Part shown: positions 45,017 to 55,107 of the stretch, one piece after another
How positions within the stretch are numbered: position 1 is the stretch's first letter
Layout: each line of letters starts with the position of its first letter
NCBI GenBank assembly: GCA_015698045.1
Contig: BLAL01000229.1
Coordinates: 248,001-312,000, forward strand
From: Rhizophagus clarus
Lineage: Eukaryota; Glomeromycota; Glomeromycetes; Glomerales; Glomeraceae
Length of the DNA stretch: 64,000 bases
Direction of reading: 5' to 3'
The notes under the pieces: model-generated
The model's database searches: none
What the model was told of the DNA's origin: nothing
Seen by the model: the letters and a program-made list of their open reading frames with translations, nothing else
Program-made: the position numbers and the translations under genes

Positions 45017-45841
45017 GATTAGGTAAATTGATGCGTAATAATTTTATTAAGAGATTTTATTGGTGGATTAAGTTTTCCCCCTTGTTCTATCGAACTGCGG
45101 GAGGAGATTAGACAGAATTTTTATTGACTTATTTAATATGCAATCTCTTGCGTAAATGCGCTGGGAAAAAGGTTTATTTTATACTGTATGCCTACTACAC
45201 GTGAAAAGAGAATTTAACCCTATTTAATAAATTTATGTTGCTTTATTATGTGTATTCGTCATAATTATATTTTTCTTTTTCACAATTATCTTTTTTTTCC
45301 ACCTAAAACAATTATAACGGTCTGGATTCCGTCTAATAATAACAAATGTCTATTCCTGAATTTAACAATAGTGCTCAATTGTTATAACAATAAAAGGAAT
45401 ATTTGTTCATTATGTCTCCAGATATGGGTTGTACATAAATGGATCTGCAAAGCAGGCCTACACACGTAATTACTAATTCCTATTCAAAAGCGGATTAATG
45501 TGCGATTAACCTATACACTTGAATGCGCCAACAGAAATAGGTTATCCGAGAATCTGTAAATCCTAATGGATCTACCGTAATGAGTGAGATAGAACATACC
45601 GGAACATTGGGGAAAGTTTATCACCATAGGAACACAAAAATATTGGATTTATTAATAGACTGATCCTCTGCCTTAGCGCCTTCGGCAAAAATGACGACTG
45701 CGGATGCTTCGGTGACGTATTACTGCGTATAGAATATACTGCGTATTCACATGAGCATTATTGGGAATTAAGAGACGTCACCCTCACGTGATTCGAAAAA
45801 AGAAATATACGAATTCACATAATTCAGTCCAAGCGAGTATC
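45017..45841. other. Intergenic interval without gene
   Basis: Contains the GCGCCTTCGGCAAAAATGAC dispersed palindrome (about 45680) and otherwise unique A+T-rich sequence. Open frames here (for example 45248-45469) have no coding character. Confidence 0.5.
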
Positions 45842-47542
45842 TTAGGCACTCAGTGGAGAGATGGTAGGAGGTTTACTAAGTAAACGTACAGGATCATCAA
45901 AATTTGCCAATTCTTCCTCGATAGCTTCCGAGAGGATTTTATCAAAATCATCCTCTTCATCGACAGGCTTAGTTGGTGTTTTTTCCTCTAACTTCGCTAA
46001 TCGAACCATCTCTTCATGCTGGAGCCTTTCATGAAGTTCGTGATCATACTCATCATCGGTGTCAGAGTCATCGGATTTGAAATATACATCTGAATCAGAA
46101 TTATTGGCATCGGAGTCGGATTCATTGTCTGACTTAAAATAATCTGTATCATCTGATGTGTCTCTAAAATTATCACCCGAGTTAGAGTAATGAGCCGAAG
46201 TAGTAGCCACAGGCTCGGAGATTTCGTTCACAGAACTAGTGATTGTCTTCGATTTGACTTGTTCTATGATGTATTCGATTTGAGAATTAGTGAGTCTTGA
46301 AATACTATCAGCACTATAAGTGACCCGCTGAATCATATGTCCGCCTATACCTTTTATCTTTTGCAGAGTTACAGGATCATATTCATAACCAAATAGCTTA
46401 TTGATTTTTCTTGCTTTGCTTGTTATCTTCCGTAAATATCCATCGGAAATACCCATAAGGTATGGTTTCATTTCAGCGTAAATTTGTGATCTTGTAGTCT
46501 TATCCGTAAGTTTTTTATTTCCAGACCTAAGCTCCACAACCTTGTCTTCGAATTTTTCAGAATAGCACCACCACAATGAAATCTCTGATTGCTTCGCCAT
46601 GATCGATTTATTTCTTGCACCATTTGCTTGGCAGAATGAATTGGCAAGTCTCTTAATACTTATCGATCCGGGAACTATGGTTTTGGGGGGAGAAAATTTT
46701 ATATGTTCCAGAAGTCGGATGTCGGAAGACAACAGCTCTTCTAACAAACCTTGCACGAATTCAGTAACTATCTTCGAGGAAGGATCCCCAGTGGAGTAAG
46801 TCTGGCCATTTACGGCATCCATGGTTGATGCGCCCCCTTCGAGACCTAGTAATCTATCAGAAGAATCTTGTGACAAATTCGAATTTTCAGAAAAACAGTG
46901 AACCGTGTTCACGATTTTTGAATCACGTGATAATTCAGAATTTTCAGAAACGACTTTTATATCCTGAGAGACATCTACATTGACCGATTGCGGAGCGACC
47001 AGCTCTATTCCATGAGATGATTCTGAGTGAATACAATTGGTAATATTATTAATCTCTGGCTCGTCCGACTCCTCATCATTGCTAACAGTTTCTGATGCGT
47101 ATACAGTATCAGAGGTGACAGTTGATTCACGCTGGAGTTTCTTCTCCTTATTGTGTCGCCTAATATCTCCACCAATGCTTTTCTTATTTACGTCGACCAA
47201 GAAAGCCACCACCTCCTTATCCTCCTGTGATTTTTCATGATGTTCTGCACCTGAATTGGCCGAAGGCGCTAAAGTAAAGTTGTTGTTAGGAGTATTATCA
47301 TTTTGCAACTGTTTTTCTTCCAATTTCTCAATTCTAGCATCACGTCGGTTATTCTCTTCTATCATCTGCTTCAAAAGCTCCGCATTTCTGGCCTCAATCT
47401 CGACATTCCTGGCTTCAACCTCAGCAAGCTTCTTTCTAAGTTCAGGAATCTCGGCAAGTTTCTTTCTAAGTTCAGGAATCTCGGCATTCTCTGCCTCAAG
47501 TTCAATGATACGCTGTTTCAATACTTCAAGCTCGGACGACAT
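45842..47542 (-). CDS. Coiled-coil protein with glomeromycotine-specific domain (566 aa)
   Basis: The N-terminal ~75 residues form a coiled coil with an exact heptad-like duplication (IPELRKKLAE twice, then VEARN/IEARN). A long acidic, Ser-rich linker follows. Residues about 270-420 form a compact domain (LLSSDIRLLEHIKFSPP; SLWWCYSEKFEDKVVEL; KTTRSQIYAEMKPYL; KARKINKLFGYEYD; ADSISRLTNSQIEYIIEQV) that I recognise as common in Rhizophagus-type genomes but without known function. The C-terminus is very acidic (SDNESDSDANNSDSD). A single intact exon. The heptad duplication at 47430-47495 is recent. Confidence 0.8.
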   Translation of the reverse strand: MSSELEVLKQRIIELEAENAEIPELRKKLAEIPELRKKLAEVEARNVEIEARNAELLKQMIEENNRRDARIEKLEEKQLQNDNTPNNNFTLAPSANSGAEHHEKSQEDKEVVAFLVDVNKKSIGGDIRRHNKEKKLQRESTVTSDTVYASETVSNDEESDEPEINNITNCIHSESSHGIELVAPQSVNVDVSQDIKVVSENSELSRDSKIVNTVHCFSENSNLSQDSSDRLLGLEGGASTMDAVNGQTYSTGDPSSKIVTEFVQGLLEELLSSDIRLLEHIKFSPPKTIVPGSISIKRLANSFCQANGARNKSIMAKQSEISLWWCYSEKFEDKVVELRSGNKKLTDKTTRSQIYAEMKPYLMGISDGYLRKITSKARKINKLFGYEYDPVTLQKIKGIGGHMIQRVTYSADSISRLTNSQIEYIIEQVKSKTITSSVNEISEPVATTSAHYSNSGDNFRDTSDDTDYFKSDNESDSDANNSDSDVYFKSDDSDTDDEYDHELHERLQHEEMVRLAKLEEKTPTKPVDEEDDFDKILSEAIEEELANFDDPVRLLSKPPTISPLSA

Positions 47543-47722
47543 GATCTATATAAAACTAATACCTGTATATAAGCATTCAAAATAAAAAATATATCACATG
47601 TTTTTGGGCGATGGCCCGTCGCTGAAATTTGCCAAGAAAAATTTTTATTAATACATGCGAAAATAAATACAAATGTTCGGGACTTTGCCCGTGATACATG
47701 ACGTCTAGGCTAATATACATGA

Positions 47723-48772
47723 TTATTTTTTCGATCGATACCCCTCTATCCTAACCCTCTTCCTTTCAGGTTCTTCCTCAGCACATGCCCTATCTTTTAA
47801 CAAACCTACAATGATGCCCAAAACCTTCAACACTCCCTTACGCAAAGTGACATATTCCTCTGAATCCTTATCTAAGGCCTTCTTGTTAAATTCGATAGCG
47901 AATGGAAGTTCACTCGCCTGGGAAATTTCACCAGGACTATAAAGAAGAAAATGCCAATCCCTGGCAGAGGTTACAATACCATATAGATAGTCGAAATCGT
48001 CGTCCGCCCTTTTTCGTTTCCTCTTATTCGTTTCGTACGAATTCTCGAGCTGTTTGATATTCTGAGCAAAGCCTTCAAGCACGCTACGCTGAACCTTGTC
48101 CTCTGTGACGCAAATTAGATTTTCGGCTTCCTTGATTGCGTGATCGACCCGTCCACAGCTTTCATCACCAATTATTTCGTATTCAGGCCTCATGCTGAAT
48201 TCCTTACTCACTACGTCTCCTGCAATGTGAAGAGCTGAATGAAGTATGGTTGAAACATACTCATTACGCATAGACTCCAAACTATCCAGAACCAATGACC
48301 CGTAATTTTTCATCCTGAACAAAATATTCTCTATACAATGCTCGAAGTGCTTGTTGGAGTCTTGAACTTCGTGGGTTTGTGGCGAAAATAGTGGGATGGT
48401 TTCCGTACCATCGGAGCCGATACCATATTTCGCCAACACCTCCTTCAAACTGCGGTATGTCGAAAAGACTCTTAATTTCTTCTCTTTACATTCCTTGGCA
48501 AAGTCCGCAAGTCTTTTCGCAGGACCACCTGGCATTCCATAACTAAGAAATTCCTCTTTTGTAGTCTTGAGGAAGTCACGACCCATTATTTTTTGCTTGC
48601 GAAATATCTCCAAGTCATCGTCGTCAAGACCTAAGTCCTCTTCCTTCCGTAAATATTCGATAAGAGGTTCTGTCTTGTATTTTTTAATTTCGTCCGCCAA
48701 AGAGACCGTCTCATTTCCAGCAACAGTAGTGGAGGTGGAAGCTGGAGTATAAGGTGTACTAGTTTCAGACAT
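47723..48772 (-). CDS. SAM-domain protein with PD-(D/E)XK-like C-terminus (349 aa)
   Basis: Residues about 25-95 form a SAM domain (LIEYLRKEEDLGLDDDDLEI; GRDFLKTTKEEFLSYGMPGG; LADFAKECK). The second half has the layout of a restriction-endonuclease-like fold: GDESCGRVDHAIKEAENLI (candidate Asp in RVDHAI) followed by CVTEDK (candidate E-x-K), then SVLEGFAQNI and a SARDWHFLLY strand. SAM plus this nuclease-like module is a recurrent architecture in Rhizophagus-type genomes, related in part to Crinkler-like proteins. Whether it is enzymatically active cannot be told from sequence. A basic cluster (NKRKRKRADDD) and a C-terminal RKRVR could direct it to the nucleus. Intact single exon. Confidence 0.8.
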   Translation of the reverse strand: MSETSTPYTPASTSTTVAGNETVSLADEIKKYKTEPLIEYLRKEEDLGLDDDDLEIFRKQKIMGRDFLKTTKEEFLSYGMPGGPAKRLADFAKECKEKKLRVFSTYRSLKEVLAKYGIGSDGTETIPLFSPQTHEVQDSNKHFEHCIENILFRMKNYGSLVLDSLESMRNEYVSTILHSALHIAGDVVSKEFSMRPEYEIIGDESCGRVDHAIKEAENLICVTEDKVQRSVLEGFAQNIKQLENSYETNKRKRKRADDDFDYLYGIVTSARDWHFLLYSPGEISQASELPFAIEFNKKALDKDSEEYVTLRKGVLKVLGIIVGLLKDRACAEEEPERKRVRIEGYRSKK

Positions 48773-49849
48773 AGTGTTACGTTTTTATAGTGGAAATAGG
48801 CTCGGATAAAAAATAGTGTTACGTTCCGGAGTAAGATAAAAATTTATTTCTGTTCGGGAAAGAGAATACTGGGCATTAATAAGCATAGCGGACATCCCTA
48901 TTTTATCACAATTTTGCCGATCATTTGTCGATCATTTATTAATCATTTATTCAATTTTATCACGTCGCTATAATTAAATTAATTAGTTTTAATTGAACAA
49001 TTATATATACTCAAAACTTATAAGCAGTTTAATAATAGTTTAAATTTACCACAATTATATTAAATTTTATTAGAATTGTATGTTAAATAATTTATTTTTC
49101 AAAAATAAAGAATTTTCTTACAATTTTTAGACTATTTATAAAAAAAAATTGAAAGCAATTAGTATTTGTTATCAAATTAATACAAATGCCCGAACATTAA
49201 TGTTTTCAAATCCAGAAATTGACTAAAACCCGAAAATTGGCTGAATTTTAATAATTAGTAATAATTTGATAATTTTGCGACAACCAGTGATCAGAATTTG
49301 ATGTTTTATAGCTTGTTGGATTCGTCTTATCAAGACAAACGTTTTGGTAGTAATTTCATAAATATTTGTGAAAAATTGATTGAGAAATGACGTTTTGAAA
49401 GTTTATATTTATTATACAGATTATAATAATATAATTGCAAATGCAATTTTAGCCATAACTTCTTGGTTACCTAAAATTACATTTGGTTACTTCGGCCATT
49501 AACTTTAAGAAGTTAAATTATAGCCCATAAAAGTTTCAAGCTTCGCCCGAACTTCTGTGGCTTCGCCCGAAGCTTTAAAGTCCGATATCACCAAATTTAC
49601 TATATGATCGGCAATGATCGGCAAGGTGATATAAGAATGACCGCTATGCTGCATTAATATAGGTTTTTATGTAGCACAGGCATTGCATCATTACACGTGA
49701 TCCATTTCTCATGTACAGTACAATATTAATACTTTAAATATGAAATAAAACGTTGCCGGAACACGGCCTACAATACATAAAAATTGGCCGTTAAGGCGCT
49801 TCGCACGACTATATCGCTACATGATAATGAAATATAGATAAAAAAAAAT
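48773..49849. other. Intergenic interval without gene
   Basis: A+T-rich. The only structured feature is a GCTTCGCCCGAAG-type palindrome cluster at about 49540-49580 (GGCTTCGCCCGAAGC), a dispersed repeat in this kind of genome. Confidence 0.5.
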
Positions 49850-50119
49850 CTAACTACTGGGGATATATGAGGATGAAATGTGATCGATATTAAAATACTT
49901 AGAAATCCTATCATCTAGTTCCAACACTTTCTCCGGCCCTCTTGGATCTTCCACACGAAGCTTAATGTTATTAGGAACCTCGATATTTCGTCTTGCCATT
50001 TCTTCTCTGATAGTGGGTATGGCATTTCTGACCAATGTTTGCCAGGCTATTTTGATTGTGAAGATGTCATCATCCGATTTATTATGGACTTTAAACCTGA
50101 AGTCAATAATATTGGCCAT
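49850..50119 (-). CDS. Small protein of unknown function (89 aa)
   Basis: An intact frame, MANIIDFRFKVHNKSDD…, with alternating beta-like segments (IKLRVEDPRGPEKVLELDDR) that would suit a ubiquitin-like fold, but no signature is decisive. It is the first of a run of minus-strand genes reaching to 58.5 kb. Upstream (50138-50374, and 50400-50520 starting MSRSNTGPTLKVNINVK) lie short frames with coding-like residues (YLLNFFFPLARYKACRSMWK) separated by stops. These may be remnants of an F-box-family gene, but I could not assemble them. Confidence 0.45.
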   Translation of the reverse strand: MANIIDFRFKVHNKSDDDIFTIKIAWQTLVRNAIPTIREEMARRNIEVPNNIKLRVEDPRGPEKVLELDDRISKYFNIDHISSSYIPSS

Positions 50120-50667
50120 TTTTTTCGATTCCTAATGTCAAGGCTCATAGTGAGAATTTTCTTTTGGATTGGCGCTCGTTCCCATACATACATAACTTCT
50201 GACATATACATACCTTAAAAAATTTTCGCAGGAAAGTTGGCTGAACTTCCACATACTCCTACATGCTTTATATCTTGCCAGGGGAAAGAAAAAGTTAAGG
50301 AGGTATGAGGCGTAATTAGTATTGTCGTCTGATGCCAAGAGTCCCTTGAAAGCACATGCAAATGGAATTTTCAAACCTTTTCACATGTAGATCTACCGGA
50401 GAGATGCTAAGGTAGTTAGTTCTTGTAGATCTCGAAATTGCGAGTCCCTCAGCCCTTCATAACATATGCTTTTGACGTTAATATTTACTTTTAGAGTTGG
50501 TCCTGTGTTGCTTCTAGACATTCTTTCACGTTTTCTCATGAAAAAAATAAAGGTTAATATGTTTTTCGAATATATATGCGAAAATTAATATGTCGCACAA
50601 ACTGACCGTGTGATCCGCATATTTTTGTCGTACAGGAGTGACCCAGCAAATTCTTCCGAGCTGGTGA

Positions 50668-51042
50668 TCACCGCTCCGGACTAAGCCTTTCCACTATCTC
50701 ATCTAACGCAAGCTCTTCTAAACCATCCAAACGAACTTTAAACGCATTCTCAGTTGATAATCCTTTTAATAATGCACATTTAAGGAATTCTTCACTATGG
50801 CCGAAACTCTTGTTACACTCCTCCAGCTTCGAATAAAAATCCTTGACTGTATTTTCACCTTGAACCAATGACATAGTACTAAAATCGAAAAGAGTCTTTC
50901 TTTTGAACCATTCAAGATCTATCTCCTTTGCCCATGTATCATTTATACTGCGAAAATTTTTTAGATCCTGGTTTGAAAGATTCTTTACAATAAATGGTAT
51001 TAATTCTGGCGGAAGTCGTTCTAGCAAAGTAACTATATGCAT
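50668..51042 (-). CDS. F-box-like protein with Gag-like tail (124 aa)
   Basis: The N-terminus matches the F-box pattern (ERLPPELIPFIVKNLSNQDL followed by KNFRSINDTWAKEID), an adaptor for Skp1 in ubiquitin ligases. The rest (LVQGENTVKDFYSKLEECNK; FLKCALLKGLSTENAFKVRL) resembles the helical capsid segment of retroelement Gag proteins (Q-G-x-x-V-x-x-F-Y … GL-x-x-E). The combination suggests a fusion or chance resemblance. The last codons (SPER-stop) lie in a repeat shared with the 3' end of the gene at 51828. Intact but short. Confidence 0.5.
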   Translation of the reverse strand: MHIVTLLERLPPELIPFIVKNLSNQDLKNFRSINDTWAKEIDLEWFKRKTLFDFSTMSLVQGENTVKDFYSKLEECNKSFGHSEEFLKCALLKGLSTENAFKVRLDGLEELALDEIVERLSPER

Positions 51043-51179
51043 TTTTTATATGGTTAGAATATCTTTTGATCGAAAAAATCTTTGGGAAGATGATCACCAC
51101 TCCGGGTTGATGATCAGTATTTCGGACTCGGCCCTTAAGGCGCTTCTCGCATTAAATATATTATTTTATTATAGTAATC

Positions 51180-51803
51180 ATGGCGATCATTAGTACCAAA
51201 ACACTTGCCCAGTTTTATGGAGTGCTTTTATATAAGAAGAAGGATATAATAGCTATTCAGGAGAAACTCGGTATTGGCGGCAATGTAAATCAACTAGCAG
51301 TGCATCCAGATTCCGAGCTTATGGGGAAAACACTTGCTGATTCGTACGAATTGTTGTTAGAATTGGTAGGGGATTTAATAGCGATACAGGAGAATCTCAA
51401 CATTGATGGTAATCCTGTTCTAGAAGTGGAATATCAAAGCAATGAAGCTTCTACAGATATTTCATTTGGCGAAATATTTAATTTGCTTATGTATTTGGAA
51501 GAGGATATAATAGCAATTCAGGACGAACTCGATATTATTGGTTATTCTAATCAAGAAAGGGCGGAAGAAGTCGATAAGAATGTAAGAGCACAACTCCGAA
51601 AGCTTGAGGAATTTCACGGTCCTTTAGAAGATGATCCAGGCGGGATATTACCGAAATATGGTGAAATGGGGGTAAAGAAAATTCTGTTCACTGGAGATGG
51701 ACTTCCTCTATTTCCAAATTTTACTCCCAAACAATTGCATGAAATTTTCGTAAAAAATTCGGCTAGCACAGACCAATGTCCATGTCTAGTATATGTTAGT
51801 TAA
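51180..51803 (+). CDS. Protein with three internal repeats (207 aa)
   Basis: A single-exon frame on the plus strand among minus-strand neighbours. Three diverged repeats of about 55-60 residues each end in a conserved helix: KKDIIAIQEKLGI, VGDLIAIQENLNI, EEDIIAIQDELDI. The C-terminus (EEFHGPLEDDPGGILPKYGE; LFPNFTPKQLHEIFVK) is not repeated. I recognise no family. ATGG start context is good. Composition is balanced and the frame is intact, so it is likely real. Confidence 0.65.
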   Translation: MAIISTKTLAQFYGVLLYKKKDIIAIQEKLGIGGNVNQLAVHPDSELMGKTLADSYELLLELVGDLIAIQENLNIDGNPVLEVEYQSNEASTDISFGEIFNLLMYLEEDIIAIQDELDIIGYSNQERAEEVDKNVRAQLRKLEEFHGPLEDDPGGILPKYGEMGVKKILFTGDGLPLFPNFTPKQLHEIFVKNSASTDQCPCLVYVS

Positions 51804-51827
51804 TCTATATTTCTTCCGAGCTAAAGA

Positions 51828-52764
51828 TCACTGCTCCGGATTAGTTAGATCGGTAGAGTTCCACCATTCTGCTTGATTGTCGAGTAATCTATCGCCAGCT
51901 ATTGATATCAAGTCGTAAATAATATCTTGAGTCGGTATTTGTCTGTATGCCTGGTGAAACCGAGTTCTAATATTAGCAACTTGAGGCCATCTTGTTATTT
52001 GTTCTACCACTTGTTCTATCTCAGCTCGAAAATCCATCGGATTCCGGTAATTCTCAACATGGATATTTGGATTTAGCTTATTTACGGCTCCTTTGCTAAT
52101 TTTATAACACCCCTTCAGATCAAGATATTTTAAATTGGGACATGATCTAGCAATTTCTTCAATAGTTATATCGGTAATTTGACAAAAACTAAGGTCGAGT
52201 TGCTGAAGCCTTGGGCAAGAACGAATGACATTGCAAATTGATGTTTCAGAAAACTCTGTACGATTAGAGATATTTAGATATTCTAGTTTTTGGCATGAAT
52301 TTGCGATTGCATATAGGCCATCATTTTTAAATCCTCCTGAAGCAGATATATTGAGATACTTCAAATTTGGATATGACTCTGCTATTAACTTTAGAACTTT
52401 ACCAATAGATACGGATTTCATACTTTCTTCAAAATCTAAATGAAATTATATTTTGGAAAGTATGCACAATGCCTTTGATTTTTTTATTAGAAAGTCGGTA
52501 GTGTAATATTTTAAGATGAGTTAATTTCGAGCTATAAACTGGTTTTCTTCCTCCTCTGGGTACTATTTTTAAAAATCTTTCCAATCGAATTTTATCCTCT
52601 TCTTTGCCCCCCTTTAGCTCGATGCGCCTCCATAGAATGGGACCACCACATCTGTACCACAATCGGGAAACAAATAGAGCGGGGTAGAGAGATTTATCTA
52701 TCAATAAAAAATGTAAAATCTGTTCTAATAGTTCTGGTAAATAAAAGACGGTTGAATACGTCAT
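51828..52764 (-). pseudogene. F-box / leucine-rich-repeat protein with one-base frameshift
   Basis: The start at 52764 gives an F-box (FYLPELLEQILHFLLIDKSL; LFVSRLWYRCGGPILWRRIE), followed after the break by LRRs of the CC type (ESYPNLKYLNISASGGFKND; CQKLEYLNISNRTEFSETSI; CPRLQQLDLSFCQITDITIE; CPNLKYLDLKGCYKISKGAV). This is the usual layout of Skp1-interacting substrate receptors that are numerous in AM fungi. Near 52443 an extra T in a TTT run shifts the frame; without it the FQNI-I-HLDFEES run would be continuous. Otherwise complete, so assembly error or a young lesion. It ends NPEQ-stop inside a repeat shared with 50668. Confidence 0.7.
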
Positions 52765-52813
52765 AAATATTCTATTTTATATGTTGTATCTTTAAACAAA
52801 AAATAAAAATAAA

Positions 52814-53368
52814 TTAGCCTAACAGTATCTGCAATCTCAGATTAGATGGAACATCCAATTTAACTAAAATTTCAGATAACCTTTGAAAAGGATCCGAATG
52901 TTCCTCAGGGGCTAACTGGATCTTTGCCTCTTGATTAAGGCTTCTGAAAAAAACTTTTTTCATTACTTCTCTACGCAAGTCCGGACCTGATAATGAAGTA
53001 TGTGCCTTATATTCCTTATATTCCTCAAAAAATTCATTCAGTAATTGGTTTTCTTGAACTGGTACTGGGTTATCTTTACCCTTTTCAGGTTCCAATGTCG
53101 GTGAAGTTGGAGGGGGCGTTTGATCTGACCAATTAAGTGTATCTCCTGCTTCAAGGGGATTATCTATTGTTAGCATAGCAGAGCAAGATTTTTTGTTATA
53201 TGCATTTTTCTCCTGATCTTTTCTCCGGGTTAGGTGCTTCTGAATCCTTTGATGCTTAATCATCTTTACTATTTCATCAATATCAGAATCAGATGAACTG
53301 AACTCAGATGAATTAGACTTAGACGGGATATTGGTTAAGTCTGTTAGATGCTTTTGATCACTTTCCAT
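52814..53368 (-). CDS. Ser-rich protein with Gag-like helical C-terminus (184 aa)
   Basis: Starts MESDQKHLTDLTNIPSKSNS. It has a Ser/Asp-rich N-terminus, a basic segment (KMIKHQRIQKHLTRRKDQEK) and a Pro-rich linker. The C-terminal helical region (LLNEFFEEYKEYKAHTSL; REVMKKVFFRSLNQEAKIQL) resembles the chain-length and spacing of Gag capsid C-terminal segments. The opening residues resemble the next gene (MVADQNHSSDISS), hinting at tandem relatives. Function unknown. Confidence 0.55.
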   Translation of the reverse strand: MESDQKHLTDLTNIPSKSNSSEFSSSDSDIDEIVKMIKHQRIQKHLTRRKDQEKNAYNKKSCSAMLTIDNPLEAGDTLNWSDQTPPPTSPTLEPEKGKDNPVPVQENQLLNEFFEEYKEYKAHTSLSGPDLRREVMKKVFFRSLNQEAKIQLAPEEHSDPFQRLSEILVKLDVPSNLRLQILLG

Positions 53369-53437
53369 TTTGATTATTTATATGCTAAACTTAATATCTT
53401 TGACCAAAAATATGCAAAGTACCTGCCTCGGCCCATT

Positions 53438-53881
53438 TCAAACTACCAACCGCTTAACCTTCTTTGGTCGCGCCCTTCTTCGTTGCTTATGAGGGACAGC
53501 CTTTTTTTCTCTTACCTCAATTATCTCAACTGAGTCAGAATCTTCGGAAGACTCAGACGAATAGGCGGAACCCTTACTTTTTTCATTAATCAGTATGGGA
53601 ACTATTTTATATATTAAGTCGACCACAGTTTCCCTATCCACACTTTCATCCAGATCCCTCAATTCGACTTTAAAGGAATGGACATCTCTTTCCAGTTTTC
53701 TTACCCTCTTTTCCAAAGTATTATATTGAGGATGATAATCTTCCAATTGTTTCTTTAATTCCTCCCCTATACTGAAAACTCTATTACGCATTTCTGCATT
53801 TAACTGGGCTATTTTTTCTGTACTTGGGGTAACTCCCTGCTTGCTAGATATATCTGATGAATGATTTTGATCAGCTACCAT
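53438..53881 (-). CDS. Coiled-coil protein with basic tail (147 aa)
   Basis: Starts MVADQNHSSDISSKQGV. A central coil (YNTLEKRVRKLERDVHSFKV) of about 60 residues is followed by an acidic Ser cluster (SSESSEDSDSVEIIEV) and a strongly basic C-terminus (KQRRRARPKKVKRLVV). It sits 81 bp downstream of the recombinase-like gene on the same strand. Coil plus basic tail suggests a nucleic-acid-binding accessory protein of the same element; this is inference. Confidence 0.55.
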   Translation of the reverse strand: MVADQNHSSDISSKQGVTPSTEKIAQLNAEMRNRVFSIGEELKKQLEDYHPQYNTLEKRVRKLERDVHSFKVELRDLDESVDRETVVDLIYKIVPILINEKSKGSAYSSESSEDSDSVEIIEVREKKAVPHKQRRRARPKKVKRLVV

Positions 53882-53962
53882 TTTCGTGATATTTTATATA
53901 TGATATATCTTAGGCGAACGAAAAAATAAAATTAATAATTAATATCTAGTCCATCTATGTGA

Positions 53963-55107
53963 TTAGTTTTCATCGAAGAGTTTGAATGCATCTGCCTGAT
54001 CATAAGGTTCCCCCCTTAACCGATAATTTACTATAGTATAGTTTTTTGCTGGGGAGGCATGGTTCTCGAGAGAGTGGCGAAGTGCTTCACTTGCAATAGT
54101 CATGGCCTCTGATAAATTCTTTGCACCATGCGATACGACTGTAAACACTGCCCCTAATTTGCGTAAAGAACTAGGAAGTAGTGGTTTGCCAATTTCAGGA
54201 AGGAACTCATCTTTTTTCAGAAATATATTAAACCATAATGCACCTGGCTTTCCTGGGTCTCTTAACTGCCCGGAAGAAATTGCTTCCTGAATCCATACAA
54301 GCAATTGCTTCGCCCGTTCCTCATTCTTCTCTAGTGATCTGAATACCCGGGGAATATCTTGTTGTCCCCGGTTTTTTGCATACCCAGTTACACCCCATTA
54401 GATATACGCAAGGTTTTAATTTCAGCAGGGCGGATGCAGAGCATTATCATTACATCCGCGAGGGCTTGTAAGTCAGGAGCTTTGGATACATCATACACAT
54501 CCAATCTCTCCTTAACCGATTCTAACGAGAAGTGGTCCGGATAATGGATCCCTTCATCTTCACATTGTTTACTATGCTCCTTTTGGATTTTATTAGCTGA
54601 GCGGGTTATGTCTGGAATCAATGTAGCCGAGATAATTTTTTCTGAGGCTTTGAGGTTTCGCAACTCTCTTCGAAGCCTAGAGATTCGTGATAAACCAGCG
54701 CTAGCATTGGAGGCAGATTCAGCTAAGGTTTTTGCTATGGCTTTAACTTCTACTTCACTAAGATTATCCCGAATGATACGCTGGACCAAATCCCTAATAG
54801 TCTCTTTCGGTGAAATTTGACATGTATTCACTATGTCCGGTTCTGCTTCTTGGGTGATATCGGGAGTATCAGGAGCATTGTGTAAGGCTCCTCCTTTTTT
54901 TCGACCAGCTGTTAGCTTAGGAATTAATGCAAATACCTGTTCTTCGCTAAAGTTGTATCCTTTTTTGAGACGTCGTCGTGCCTGATCCCTCTTAACTTTG
55001 TCCGTTAAAAGAATATCCAATGCCGGTGCGTGCTTACTTAGCTCTTCGATACTCATCTCGGTATTGAGCTCGTTTTCTGTTACATATCTAGTAGCAATAC
55101 CAGCCAT
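53963..55107 (-). pseudogene. Tyrosine recombinase-like gene with one-base frameshift
   Basis: Start chosen at 55107 (MAGIATRYVTENELNTEMSI); an upstream in-frame extension to 55218 looks like leader. The first frame (to 54388) carries a long helical N-terminal region and ALADVMIMLCIRPAEIKTLR, a good box I with the catalytic Arg. The frame is lost in a GGGG run near 54395; one more G would give continuous coding into TGYAKNRGQQDIPRVF and on to the C-terminus. That region has a box II-like EALRHSLENH and NYTIVNY with the candidate nucleophilic Tyr, about 381 residues in all. The usual His of HxxR is not evident. Tyrosine recombinases integrate and excise circular DNA. It lies directly downstream of a primase-helicase gene on the same strand, a pairing I recognise from glomeromycotine genomes. 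Confidence 0.6.

Noticed and set aside
45248-45469. 73-aa plus-strand frame MCIRHNYIFLFHN
   Set aside because: Random-looking A+T-rich frame with no supporting features.
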